Source of the DNA: Prochlorococcus marinus str. MIT 9211
Lineage (GTDB): Bacteria > Cyanobacteriota > Cyanobacteriia > PCC-6307 > Cyanobiaceae
Assembly: GCF_000018585.1 (NCBI RefSeq)
Contig: NC_009976.1
Span: 491,982 to 555,981, forward strand
Length of the DNA: 64,000 bases
Reading direction: 5' to 3'
The notes below the pieces were generated by a model, which saw nothing but the letters and a program-made list of their open reading frames with translations, ran no database searches and had not been told where the DNA came from. This document shows positions 40,723 through 49,405 of this stretch, in pieces; positions within the stretch are counted from its first letter, which is position 1, and each line of letters starts with the position of its first letter. Position numbers and translations under genes: made by a program.

Positions 40723-41961
40723 TTATTTAAGGAAGGGTGAAGGGTCTTGGTCGAAACGATTTCGTATAGGTATGGCTGGACCTTGCTCTGGACCATCTAG
40801 AATAGCGGTTGCCTCTAGGGCTTGTCGAAGCTTTCTAGCCGAAAGTAATGGCATGTCTCTAGGTACAGAGATCCTATCTCTTAGGTAGCGTAACCCTAAG
40901 GCAGTTCCTTTATTGGGGACGTATTGCTGACCTGTAATCATTGTGCTTAGAGCTGCTCGTAACGGCTGATCTAATAATGAAGGACCGATCGGATTCGCTT
41001 TCATTATAGGTACGCGATGCTTAAGAACTCTTCCAAGAGCAATTTCTTCTGGAGAAATAGATTGTGAATTTTGGAAGGACGTCTCATAATCTCCGAGTCC
41101 GTGGCCAAGATCTATGTCTTTAGAGAACTTTTCTTGTTTTGGGTTCTTATTGGTCCAACATCCTCCCATTTGAGGAGGAAGATCATGAGCGTGTGTATGA
41201 AAATCTCCTTGAGTCCCTCTATATGTATCAAGCTTTTCTAGAGCTCTGAACCATTGATTGATATGTGGAAATTCCTTACGTAGATTTAGACCTTTGTAGT
41301 AAGCAAGTGATGCATTCATTCTCTCTAAGTAAGGAATAAAAATTACGTCAACACTCCCTGGTAGGGATTCTTCTGAGCCGGTTTTTATAGGATTTAGCCA
41401 AGGACTATTATTTTTAGAGAGGTACACATCCACTTCTTTTGCTAGAAGTATGAATTGCTTTTCTCTTTTAGACTCTTGATAGTTGTTAAAAGAGGGATTA
41501 CAAAGCCACTTACACCAAGATTGAAAGAGTCTTCGCTCTAGCCTTCTAAGACCCATTATCTCGGGATGCTCCATTTGCATGCCTAAAGGGCCAAAAATAC
41601 TTTCCAGTAATAGGAGTATTCGATCACTTTCGGTGACAACCTTTTGATTTATTTCGATTGCTGGAAATATCCCCGATGGGACTTTTTTTAAATACCATTC
41701 CTCCTTTTGCCCATAGCATCGCATGGATGCTTTCTTGACCAAGTAAGGAATTTTTTTCCACTCAAGCCATAACCAAATTTTTTGGCAATAGGGACACCAA
41801 GCATGATAATCCCTGAAAAGAGTTACTTTGATATCTTCATCATTATGACCAAAAAGCCTTTTTGAGGCATAAGGAGTGTTTGGGCCATTCGTAAGATCAG
41901 ATTCGTTGGTTGAGAATTTTGAAAGTTCTTCCCAAGTGAGGGCATTTATGTTTTCTTTCAT
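40723..41961 (-). CDS. glutathione S-transferase-like protein, extended
   Basis: A 412-residue GST-like protein. The thioredoxin-fold N-domain carries FRDYHAWCPYCQKIWLWLEW with a CPYC redox motif, more typical of omega-class or glutaredoxin-like GSTs, and VTESDRILLLLE for glutathione binding. The helical C-domain is followed by about 150 extra residues (VLKHRVPIMKANPIGPSLLD). Glutathione reductase is divergently encoded 36 bases away, suggesting a shared redox function. Confidence 0.85.
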   Translation of the reverse strand: MKENINALTWEELSKFSTNESDLTNGPNTPYASKRLFGHNDEDIKVTLFRDYHAWCPYCQKIWLWLEWKKIPYLVKKASMRCYGQKEEWYLKKVPSGIFPAIEINQKVVTESDRILLLLESIFGPLGMQMEHPEIMGLRRLERRLFQSWCKWLCNPSFNNYQESKREKQFILLAKEVDVYLSKNNSPWLNPIKTGSEESLPGSVDVIFIPYLERMNASLAYYKGLNLRKEFPHINQWFRALEKLDTYRGTQGDFHTHAHDLPPQMGGCWTNKNPKQEKFSKDIDLGHGLGDYETSFQNSQSISPEEIALGRVLKHRVPIMKANPIGPSLLDQPLRAALSTMITGQQYVPNKGTALGLRYLRDRISVPRDMPLLSARKLRQALEATAILDGPEQGPAIPIRNRFDQDPSPFLK

Positions 41962-41997
41962 GAATCAGTAGGAGAATTGAGGAAGTGAGTAATTGGA

Positions 41998-43368
41998 TTG
42001 AATCTTTTGAAAGATACTTTTGATTTAATTGTTTTAGGTGCAGGATCGGGAGGCCTGGCGGCTGCAAAGAGGGCAGCTAGTCATGGTGCTCGAGTTGCAA
42101 TTGTTGAAGGAGATCGAGTAGGTGGCACATGTGTAATAAGAGGCTGCGTTCCCAAAAAATTGCTGGTATATGGATCTCAATATGATGAATACCTAAAAGA
42201 TTCTCATTATTTTGGTATTGAGATCTCAAGATCAAGCATAGATTCAAGTGTCTTGTTGAATAATGTCAGAAGAGAGGTGGATCGTTTAAATAGACTCCAT
42301 GTAGAATTGCTTGAAAAGTCTGGCGTAGAAATCATTTCCGGATGGGGGAGCATAACTAGCCCAACATCTATCTCGGTAATAAGTTCTGATAAATCGAAAA
42401 AAAATAAAGAAATTCATGCAAGAAATATTTTAATTGCTGTTGGTGGAAGGCCTGTGCGACCAGACATCCCAGGGGCTGCATTGGGATGGGTAAGTGACGA
42501 TATGTTTTTACAGAAAAATTGGCCTGAAAAAGTTGTAATCGTCGGAGCAGGTTTTATTGCATGCGAATTTTCATGCATTATGAACGGTTTAGGGGTTGAG
42601 GTGGTCCAATTGGTTAGAGGAAATACTTTATTAAAGGGGTTTGATCAAGAGCTTTCGTTGTTTTTAGAAGAGAATATGCGAAAAGAAGGAATAGATTTAC
42701 AGTTTCAGAAAACTTTGTCTGCTTTGGAAGGATGCCAAGGAGATTTGAAAGTGTTGCTCCAATGTAATGAAGCTATTGATTGTGGAGGGGTACTTTTTGC
42801 TACTGGCAGAAAACCATTTTTAGATGGTTTGAACTTAGATAAGATAGGGATAGTTCAAGAGGCTGAAAGAATTAAAGTTGATTCAGGAAATGCTACAAAT
42901 ATTGCGAATATATTTGCTATTGGAGATGTCGCAGGTCATGTACAACTAACTCCTGTAGCTGTTGAAGAAGGTAGAGTATTGGCAGATAATTTATTCTCTG
43001 GTACACATCGAAAAGTCAAATATAACTTGATTCCTAAGGCAGTTTTTAGTAAGCCGGAGATTGCTTCTATTGGCCTTTCTGAAAATGAGGCTTTAGATAA
43101 GTTTGGGGGAGGAAATGTACAGGTATACCGCTCGAAATTCAGACCAATGTCACAGTCACTTCAGAAAAGTGAGAGGAGATGCTTACTAAAATTAGTTGTT
43201 GATGTTAAAACTGATAAAATTCTAGGCTGCCAAATGGCTGGGGAACATTCTGCAGAGATTATTCAGATGGCTTCAATAGCTATCTCTATGGGCGCTACAA
43301 AACTTGATTTTGATCAAACAATGGCTCTTCACCCAACTATTGCAGAAGAATTTGTAACTATGCGTTAG
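41998..43368 (+). CDS. gor: glutathione reductase
   Basis: FAD- and NADPH-dependent disulfide oxidoreductase, 456 aa. It has the FAD loop VLGAGSGGLAAAKRAASHGA, the redox pair CVIRGC, the NAD(P) loop VGAGFIACEFSCIMNGLG, the FAD contact ATNIANIFAIGDVAGHVQLT, and the C-terminal catalytic HPTIAEE. The TTG-type or nearby ATG start yields MNLLKDTFDLIVLGAG. It is paired divergently with the GST-like gene. Confidence 0.95.
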   Translation: MNLLKDTFDLIVLGAGSGGLAAAKRAASHGARVAIVEGDRVGGTCVIRGCVPKKLLVYGSQYDEYLKDSHYFGIEISRSSIDSSVLLNNVRREVDRLNRLHVELLEKSGVEIISGWGSITSPTSISVISSDKSKKNKEIHARNILIAVGGRPVRPDIPGAALGWVSDDMFLQKNWPEKVVIVGAGFIACEFSCIMNGLGVEVVQLVRGNTLLKGFDQELSLFLEENMRKEGIDLQFQKTLSALEGCQGDLKVLLQCNEAIDCGGVLFATGRKPFLDGLNLDKIGIVQEAERIKVDSGNATNIANIFAIGDVAGHVQLTPVAVEEGRVLADNLFSGTHRKVKYNLIPKAVFSKPEIASIGLSENEALDKFGGGNVQVYRSKFRPMSQSLQKSERRCLLKLVVDVKTDKILGCQMAGEHSAEIIQMASIAISMGATKLDFDQTMALHPTIAEEFVTMR

Positions 43369-43427
43369 TAATTACCAAATACAAATTATATCTAAATTAA
43401 GATAGGCGGCTAAAACCTGCATAAAAA

Positions 43428-44510
43428 TTATCTAAACCTTAACCAGTACTTTACTGTTTTAAAAGTAATTACAATTAAGGTTATTGGAAGTATAAAGAAT
43501 ATTACGACAAAACGGAATTCATTATGCATTGTTGGAAGAGTATGAGGAAGAACTTGATCAGCTAAATATACAATATAAAGAGCCAATAAGATCCCACCTT
43601 CTCGCCTGCTTATTTTCCCTTTTGTCCAGAATATTGGCATGCAAGCTAACGCAGTAAGCACCATTATTGGGAAATCTCTGTTTATTAATATTGCCTCAAC
43701 ATTTAGCCCTTTCGATCCTGAGAATAGGGCACAACTTCCAAGTACAAGCAGTTGATTCAGTAAACTACTTCCAACTACATTTCCAATTGCCAGATCAGTT
43801 TGCCCACGAATAGATGCTACTAATGATGTTATCAATTCAGGCATTGAAGTGCCTGCAGAAACTATCGTTAACCCAATAATTGCTTCACTCCAGCCATAGG
43901 AACTTGCTAAAAACTTTGCACCTGAAACCAATAGATTAGACCCCAATGCCAGCAAAACTATCCCACTTATTATGTTAATAATTGCTTTTGACCAACCAAT
44001 TGAGACATGATTAATGTTTATTTCTGGCTCTGCTTCTTTGATGCCTAGAGGTTCTTCTCTAGCAGTGCGAATCTCCCATATTGTGTTAATAACTAATGCG
44101 ACTAATAAAGCTAATCCTGCTTGCCAGGTTATTTGACCTGAAGATGCCATGCCCCAGACTGCTGTTGATATCGCAAGAAGCAGAGGAACATCCCTTTTTA
44201 CAAGACGACTTTCGACTTTTAATGGCATGATTAGCGCACTGCTGCCAAGTACTACTAAGACGTTAAAAATATTGCTTCCAACAACATTGCTTACAGCAAT
44301 TGCATCTGAATTCTTCAAAATTGATCCCATGCTTACGAATAGCTCGGGTGCGCTAGTGCCCAGTGAGACAACTGTGAGCCCTATGACCAATTGAGGTACC
44401 CCAAGTAGCAATGCAAGTGCAGTAGCACCTTGAACAAAGAGCTCACCGCCGCCAAAAAGTAAGATTATCCCTGTAATTATCTCTAGAGATGATTGCATGA
44501 ATGTGGACAT
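43428..44510 (-). CDS. calcium/sodium antiporter (CaCA superfamily)
   Basis: Inner-membrane cation antiporter of 360 aa with ten or eleven hydrophobic segments. The two inverted alpha repeats are visible: GLTVVSLGTSAPELFVSMGS and GLTIVSAGTSMPELITSLVA, each with the acidic ion-binding residue, followed by VVGSNIFNVL and VVGSSLLNQL. It is YrbG-like. Ca2+ or Na+ export across the membrane is likely, but the exact ion is not decided. Confidence 0.93.
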   Translation of the reverse strand: MSTFMQSSLEIITGIILLFGGGELFVQGATALALLLGVPQLVIGLTVVSLGTSAPELFVSMGSILKNSDAIAVSNVVGSNIFNVLVVLGSSALIMPLKVESRLVKRDVPLLLAISTAVWGMASSGQITWQAGLALLVALVINTIWEIRTAREEPLGIKEAEPEININHVSIGWSKAIINIISGIVLLALGSNLLVSGAKFLASSYGWSEAIIGLTIVSAGTSMPELITSLVASIRGQTDLAIGNVVGSSLLNQLLVLGSCALFSGSKGLNVEAILINRDFPIMVLTALACMPIFWTKGKISRREGGILLALYIVYLADQVLPHTLPTMHNEFRFVVIFFILPITLIVITFKTVKYWLRFR

Positions 44511-44638
44511 TGCGATTAAAAGTTGATAGTTGTTTTTTGCGTTTCAGCTCTACTTTCAAAAGGATTTAACTTAGCTGTTCGCTTTAGTAAATATTCAAGT
44601 TATTTTTAGAGTAATGCTATTTAATCTACAGATCCCAT

Positions 44639-45727
44639 TTGGGACTGACTGATTTGAATTTGTCCCAACATCAAATTACTTTCCGCCAACCGGATGATTG
44701 GCACTTGCATCTTAGAGATGATGAGCTTTTAAATGCTGTTGTTGTTCCTAGTGCAAGAGTTTTCAAGAGAGCTGTTGTGATGCCAAATCTCTCCCCACCG
44801 ATTACAAGTATTAAGAGTGCGATTGAGTACAAATCAAGGATTCTTAAAGCATTACCAAAGGATTATGCTTTTACCCCTCTTATGACGGCATATCTTACGG
44901 ATGAAACTTCTCCAGATGTTCTAAGAGAAGGTTTCCAAGAAGGAGTATTCTTTGCAGCAAAATTATATCCAGCAAATTCCACAACGAATGCTGCTCATGG
45001 CGTTAGTGATATAAGCAAGATTAATTCGACGTTAGAGATGATGGAGAGGGTTGGAATCCCTCTACTTATTCATGGGGAGGTGACTGATTCAGATATAGAT
45101 ATTTTTGACAGAGAAGCTGTTTTTATAGAACGTTGTTTAGACCCTTTACTTAGGCGTTTCCCCAGGTTGACTGTTGTCTTGGAACACATCACAACGGAAG
45201 ACGCTGTTGAATATGTAAAAACAAGTAGCGCAAAGTTGGGGGCAACAATAACTCCTCACCATTTACATATAAACCGAAATGCAATGTTTCAAGGTGGTAT
45301 TCGATCTGACTTTTATTGCTTGCCAATAGTAAAAAGGGAGCGGCATCGCCTTGCCTTACGTCGTGCAGTAACAAGTGGAGAGCCTTGTTTTTTCTTGGGA
45401 ACAGACTCTGCCCCCCACTTGAGGTCTTCAAAGGAGAGCTCTTGTGGTTGTGCAGGCATCTTTAATGCTTTAAATGCGATAGAAAGTTATGCGGAGGTAT
45501 TTGAGCAAGAAGGTGCTATTGAGAAGTTAGAAGCTTTTGCCAGTGAATTTGGACCTGCTTTTTATGGATTGCCTCTCAATCAAACTTCAATAACTTTAAA
45601 AAAGAATGCTCATATAGTGCCAATTCGATTCAACTTGAACTCGTCATTTTCAAAAAATGAATACTTAGTCCCATTTCATGCTGGTGAATCCTTAAGTTGG
45701 TCCATAAGCTCTCCAAAAGAGAACTAG
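44639..45727 (+). CDS. pyrC: dihydroorotase
   Basis: Zinc amidohydrolase that closes carbamoyl-aspartate to dihydroorotate in pyrimidine synthesis. Class II PyrC hallmarks are RQPDDWHLHLRDDELLNAVV (HxH metal ligands), AAKLYPANSTTNAAHGV (carbamylated Lys), LIHGEVTDSDIDIFDREA, LEHITTEDAVEY and FLGTDSAPHLRSSKESSCG. The start is probably TTG. It is followed by tRNA-Leu on the opposite strand. Confidence 0.96.
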   Translation: MGLTDLNLSQHQITFRQPDDWHLHLRDDELLNAVVVPSARVFKRAVVMPNLSPPITSIKSAIEYKSRILKALPKDYAFTPLMTAYLTDETSPDVLREGFQEGVFFAAKLYPANSTTNAAHGVSDISKINSTLEMMERVGIPLLIHGEVTDSDIDIFDREAVFIERCLDPLLRRFPRLTVVLEHITTEDAVEYVKTSSAKLGATITPHHLHINRNAMFQGGIRSDFYCLPIVKRERHRLALRRAVTSGEPCFFLGTDSAPHLRSSKESSCGCAGIFNALNAIESYAEVFEQEGAIEKLEAFASEFGPAFYGLPLNQTSITLKKNAHIVPIRFNLNSSFSKNEYLVPFHAGESLSWSISSPKEN

Positions 45728-45763
45728 GAATCCAAGAACGGTACTTTTCTTCTTTACTTGAGA

Positions 45764-45849
45764 TGGGAGCAGGGGGACTTGAACCCCCACAGCCTTTTAC
45801 GACCTGCGGATTTTAAGTCCGCTGCGTCTACCAATTCCGCCATGCTCCC
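45764..45849 (-). tRNA. tRNA-Leu(UAA)
   Basis: A class II tRNA of 86 bases with acceptor stem GGGAGCA/TGCTCCC, the D-loop GGCGGAATTGGTAGACG, the anticodon loop CTTAAAA (anticodon TAA), a long variable arm and the T arm GGGGGTTCAAGTCCCCC. No intron is present and CCA is not encoded. It is convergent to pyrC. Confidence 0.96.
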
Positions 45850-45926
45850 TTGAGAAGGTTGGGTGACAACCTCTAACTTGATATTAGATTTATAGAGTAG
45901 ATCTTCTCATAGTGTCTTTATTTGTT

Positions 45927-46181
45927 ATGGCCAGCCAATTTGCCAGCAACTCCTTGCTTGTATTGGGAGCATACGGAATTATTGGCTTTTTATACTTGGT
46001 GGTAATCCCATTATTTCTTTACTTTTGGATGAATATACGATGGAACTTTATGAATAAATTTGAAAGATTGTGCCTATATGGGTTGGTTTTCCTTTTTTTT
46101 CCTTGGTTTGATTTTATTTGCTCCTTTTTTAAACCTAAGAATTCGTGGGCAAGGAGAGATTTAGCAATTGACTCGCACTAA
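45927..46181 (+). CDS. ndhL: NDH-1 subunit L, reading frame disrupted near its C-terminus
   Basis: NdhL is a small membrane subunit of the cyanobacterial NDH-1 complex for respiration, cyclic electron flow and CO2 uptake. Two hydrophobic helices are visible ([19 protein letters not shown] and [11 protein letters not shown]). After FLFFP the frame departs from the family. In the +1 frame, reached by removing one T from the T8 run at 46093-46100, the expected tail [18 protein letters not shown] is read, ending at TAG 46162-46164, just before the next gene. So the annotated end is an artefact of a frameshift, a sequencing error or slippage. An upstream GTG (45912) is a less likely start. Confidence 0.85.
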
Positions 46182-46491
46182 TGTTATTCAGATTGGGTTA
46201 ATTGCATTCTTTATAGGTGCAGTTGGCTATGGAATATTTCTTGCTTTAGGGCTGGATGGATCAAAGGCAGGAATTGCCTCGGAAGCAGTTCTTGTTTGTT
46301 TGATTATAGCTTGGATAGGTTCATATTTCTACCGAGTGGTTAGCGGTAAAATGACTTTTATGGAACAACGGAAACGTTATAGAAAGGCATACGAACAGTT
46401 AACCAAAACTTCTCTTGAAGAGAAATTTGATTCAATGTCTGAAGAAGAGAAGATTCGCTTAATCAATGAGCTTGAAATTGATAAAAAATGA
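46168..46491 (+). CDS. DUF3007 membrane protein
   Basis: A 107-aa protein with two N-terminal transmembrane helices ([20 protein letters not shown] and [16 protein letters not shown]) and a charged C-terminal tail ([20 protein letters not shown]). It matches the DUF3007 family commonly found between ndhL and trpA in cyanobacteria. The start is TTG, four bases after the restored ndhL stop. A role with NDH-1 is plausible by location only. Confidence 0.85.
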
Positions 46492-46565
46492 TTTAGCAGA
46501 TGCTTTTTCAAAGTTTTCTGCTTTTCTTATAGAAATCTTCATTAATCACTGGGCAGGAAAATCTT

Positions 46566-47381
46566 TTGAGTAATCAATCTGTAAAAAACTCAAGCATTAG
46601 CCAATGCTTTGCAAAGTTAAAGAAAGAAGGACGTATTGCATTAATGCCTTTTGTTATGGCTGGTGACCCAGACTTACAAACATCGGCAGAAATTTTGTTA
46701 AAGCTACAGGAAAAAGGAGCTGACATTATTGAATTGGGCATTCCATATAGTGATCCACTTGCAGACGGTCCAATAATTCAGTTAGCAGCATCGCGTGCAC
46801 TTTCTTCGGGTACTTCGCCAGGACGAGTTTTAGAAATGTTGGATAGTTTGAGGGGAAAACTAACTATTCCTTTAGTGCTTTTTACTTATAGCAATCCTTT
46901 GCTTAATCGCGGTATGGAACGTTTTTGTGATGAGGCTTCTGCTGCAGGAGCTGCAGGTTTGGTTGTACCTGATCTGCCATTGGAAGAAGCCGATAAATTG
47001 TCTCCAATTGCTTCAGAAAAAGGGCTAGATTTGGTTCTTTTAGTTGCACCTACCACACCTCATGAAAGAATGAGGAGGATATTTAGCAAAAGCAATGGTT
47101 TTACTTATCTGGTAAGTGTTACTGGTGTTACTGGAGAGCGTTCTGGATTAGAAAATCGTGTTCAGTCTCTTATTAAACAATTAAAAGAATTTGGCCCAAG
47201 TCCTGTTGCTGTTGGTTTTGGAATTTCCGACTCTAAAGATGTTGCTCAAGTTAAGAATTGGGGGGGCGACGGAGCAATTGTTGGTAGCGCATTAGTAAAA
47301 AGGATTTCAAATTCAGCTCCTGGATGTGCAGTTGATGATGCTGGTAATTTTTGTAGTGAGCTGCGTAAAGCAGCAGGTTAA
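46566..47381 (+). CDS. trpA: tryptophan synthase alpha chain
   Basis: TIM-barrel enzyme releasing indole from indole-3-glycerol phosphate. Diagnostic motifs are [20 protein letters not shown], the catalytic Glu in [20 protein letters not shown], the catalytic Asp in [10 protein letters not shown], and [13 protein letters not shown] plus [13 protein letters not shown] for phosphate binding. The 271-aa length is normal. The start is TTG. It follows ndhL-DUF3007. Confidence 0.96.
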   Translation: MSNQSVKNSSISQCFAKLKKEGRIALMPFVMAGDPDLQTSAEILLKLQEKGADIIELGIPYSDPLADGPIIQLAASRALSSGTSPGRVLEMLDSLRGKLTIPLVLFTYSNPLLNRGMERFCDEASAAGAAGLVVPDLPLEEADKLSPIASEKGLDLVLLVAPTTPHERMRRIFSKSNGFTYLVSVTGVTGERSGLENRVQSLIKQLKEFGPSPVAVGFGISDSKDVAQVKNWGGDGAIVGSALVKRISNSAPGCAVDDAGNFCSELRKAAG

Positions 47382-47423
47382 TGTTAAAACTTAAAAAAGA
47401 AGAGCAGGTTTTTACTTGGCAAT

Positions 47424-47450
47424 AAAAAAGCCCTAGATACATTCCAGGGC
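47424..47450 (-). terminator. terminator of the cyAbrB gene
   Basis: Read on the minus strand, GCCCT, an 11-base loop and AGGGC are followed by six T. It lies about 60 bases after the stop of the cyAbrB gene and between convergent genes, so it may also stop trpA transcripts from the other side. Confidence 0.65.
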
Positions 47451-47512
47451 CTTAAGCTTTAAAGTTCTAAAATTATGTGGTCTTGCGTAAATTACAAGTC
47501 ACACGAATTTGA

Positions 47513-47881
47513 TTAATCGTCGGAATCTTCTGAACCAGCTGGAACAAGTCTGATCTGCTTACGGCCAAGTTTGATTTCAAATTCATCTCCAGCCTTTAGA
47601 TCTAGTAAAGCTGTATATGCTTTACCAATTAAAAGATTGCCGTTGCCTTGAACAGTTGCAACATAACTAAGCTTTCTACCACCTTTGCCAATACCGGCCA
47701 CACCAGTTGCTCCTAGGCTTACACCTTTAGCTTCTAGTAGAGCTTCGTAAAAAGCAGTGAAGTTTAGTCGCTCGCCACCATCCTTCTTGTTGGATACATA
47801 TCCACATGCACGAACAAGATCTGATTTACTGACATCACCAAGTTCTTTGACTTTAGTGAGTAGGTCGCTACCAGTGAGCAT
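47513..47881 (-). CDS. cyAbrB-type transcriptional regulator
   Basis: Cyanobacterial AbrB-like regulator, 122 aa from the ATG at 47881. It has the N-terminal family region (LTGSDLLTKVKELGDVSKSD, LVRACGYVSNKKDGGERLNF) and the C-terminal swapped-hairpin DNA-binding AbrB region (LLIGKAYTALLDLKAGDEFE, then IKLGRKQIRLV). Such proteins regulate carbon/nitrogen and redox genes. A downstream hairpin with a T run looks like its terminator. Confidence 0.9.
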   Translation of the reverse strand: MLTGSDLLTKVKELGDVSKSDLVRACGYVSNKKDGGERLNFTAFYEALLEAKGVSLGATGVAGIGKGGRKLSYVATVQGNGNLLIGKAYTALLDLKAGDEFEIKLGRKQIRLVPAGSEDSDD

Positions 47882-47982
47882 AATTAAGTAATAAATTGAT
47901 CTACCTAAATAACATAGCAATTAGCCTGCCAATTGTGCAATCATTAATAGTAAGTTTCATTGGATTTTTAATCTTTGAATTG

Positions 47983-48252
47983 ATGGAGCAATTTGTACTT
48001 TTTGGAACATACTGTGAAAATGCTATTGCAAAGCGTGCACCTTTTCGTGATCAGCATCTAGATAGGCTTTCTAAACTCAAGGATCAAGGGATACTCATAA
48101 CCTTAGGTCCCACTAAATGTACTCGTTATGTATTTGGAATCTTTCAAGCTAAGACACTTGAAGAGGTAAAGAAACTTTTAGAAAGTGATATTTACTGGAA
48201 GGAGGGAATATGGACTTCTATAGATGTTTATCCCTGGACCCAAGCTTTCTGA
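47983..48252 (+). CDS. YciI-family protein
   Basis: Small dimeric ferredoxin-like protein (89 aa) of the YCII family. The family His/Asp region appears as RAPFRDQHLDRLSKLKDQG, and SDIYWKEGIWTSIDVYPWTQ closes it. The frame extends upstream with a hydrophobic stretch, but the ATG at 47983 matches the family length. Its function as an enzyme is uncertain. The 3' end overlaps the convergent cytochrome gene by 25 bases. Confidence 0.85.
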   Translation: MEQFVLFGTYCENAIAKRAPFRDQHLDRLSKLKDQGILITLGPTKCTRYVFGIFQAKTLEEVKKLLESDIYWKEGIWTSIDVYPWTQAF

Positions 48253-48614
48253 GATTGTTTCCATATCCAATGTGCCAAAACCTCATCTCTTCCTTCTCCT
48301 AGAACTTCTTCATAACCGCTCATAATTCCAATACCCTCACGTGCAATCTTAGAAATTGCCTCGGGAGTATCTATCCCATTACGTTGTAAGTCTTTTAGCT
48401 TTAAGGTTTTATTCCTACGAATTATATTTCCACCATTTATATGACAGCCTGAACAATGTTTTATGAAGAGATTTTCTCCATCCATTTCACTAAGAGCAAA
48501 ACTCCCACTAGGAAGAAATAGTATTGACAATGAAAACAGTAAAATAAGAACCACGATTTCAAAGGTTTGGAGGGAATTAAGAATAATTTGTTTAAGCAAA
48601 ATTAAGAATTTCAT
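48228..48614 (-). CDS. petJ: cytochrome c6-like protein
   Basis: Class I c-type cytochrome, 128 aa, with an N-terminal membrane/signal segment (about residues 15-40, ending GSFA-L). The heme motif is CSGCH, with C6-family features KTLKLKDLQRNGID and a Met ligand candidate in IGIMSGYEEV, ending IWKQSQKAW. It fits the lumenal electron carrier from cytochrome b6f, but it could be a low-abundance c6-like paralogue. The assignment as petJ is by overall similarity. Confidence 0.8.
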   Translation of the reverse strand: MKFLILLKQIILNSLQTFEIVVLILLFSLSILFLPSGSFALSEMDGENLFIKHCSGCHINGGNIIRRNKTLKLKDLQRNGIDTPEAISKIAREGIGIMSGYEEVLGEGRDEVLAHWIWKQSQKAWVQG

Positions 48615-48615
48615 C

Positions 48616-48930
48616 TTAATTACTACAATCTTCTTTGAGCTCTTCTAATAGAAGGTCTAGCTGCCCAAAAGGATCAGAAGTTGTTGGTTCTTTACCCGAT
48701 ATATCGTTATTGCTTGCCCAATCATTTTCAATAGTACAAAGCCTAGAGACAAGTTTTGGTAATCCGCCTTGTGAGTATTCTTTTTGTAGAATTGCTATTA
48801 AAGCAGGCATCCTTTCTGAACTTGCGTTCAGACTCTTACGAAGATCTTTTTGTGTTTTATTTTGCTGCTTAAGCCAATCTTTGATTAAAAGTGTTAGATC
48901 GTCTTCAATTTTTTTTGTCCATTTAGACAT
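48616..48930 (-). CDS. conserved hypothetical protein
   Basis: A 104-aa cytoplasmic protein with no family I recognise. It is helical and charged (MSKWTKKIEDDLTLLIKDWL, then NASSERMPALIAILQKEY) and ends acidic (LDLLLEELKEDCSN). The ATG at 48930 gives a one-base junction with the cytochrome stop and a two-base gap from the DUF1232 gene, suggesting an operon of three genes. Confidence 0.7.
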   Translation of the reverse strand: MSKWTKKIEDDLTLLIKDWLKQQNKTQKDLRKSLNASSERMPALIAILQKEYSQGGLPKLVSRLCTIENDWASNNDISGKEPTTSDPFGQLDLLLEELKEDCSN

Positions 48931-48932
48931 CT

Positions 48933-49298
48933 TTAAAGTGGGAACCAAGTGTCAAGTTTTCGACGGGCTCTACTCTTTATTTGAGGTGTCATGTGCTTAC
49001 TCCATAGACTTATTACAGCAGTTAGTGCAACCAGATCATCACTAAACCCTGCGATAGGGATGAAATCTGGCATCAAATCGATTGGCATTATTAAATAAGT
49101 GAGGGCTGCGAGTAAGGAAACTCTTGCTTGGGCAGGTGTAGATGTATCCAAAACCATCTCAAAAGCTTCTAAAGCTGGTTTTGCGATAACGCGTCCAGCC
49201 CTCACTAGAACTTTCCTAAAGACACCTTCATCAATAACTGAGCTATCAATTACTTCTGCTTCAAAAATTTCTTGGGGTTGTTCGTTGTCTGGTTGCAT
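48933..49298 (-). CDS. YkvA-family (DUF1232) protein
   Basis: A 121-aa protein with the DUF1232 core ALTYLIMPIDLMPDFIPIAG followed by FSDDLVALTAVISLW. The family is a small membrane-associated domain of unknown function. A charged N-terminal region precedes it. It is upstream of the hypothetical and cytochrome genes on the same strand. Confidence 0.87.
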   Translation of the reverse strand: MQPDNEQPQEIFEAEVIDSSVIDEGVFRKVLVRAGRVIAKPALEAFEMVLDTSTPAQARVSLLAALTYLIMPIDLMPDFIPIAGFSDDLVALTAVISLWSKHMTPQIKSRARRKLDTWFPL

Positions 49299-49405
49299 AT
49301 TTTGTTGAGTTATTTCTGGTAAGGCTTTAGTAGATTGATTCCTAAAAGCTTCACAAGATTAGTAAGGTCATTAAGTAAAAGCTTATTTGGAGTTTTCATA
49401 AACTA

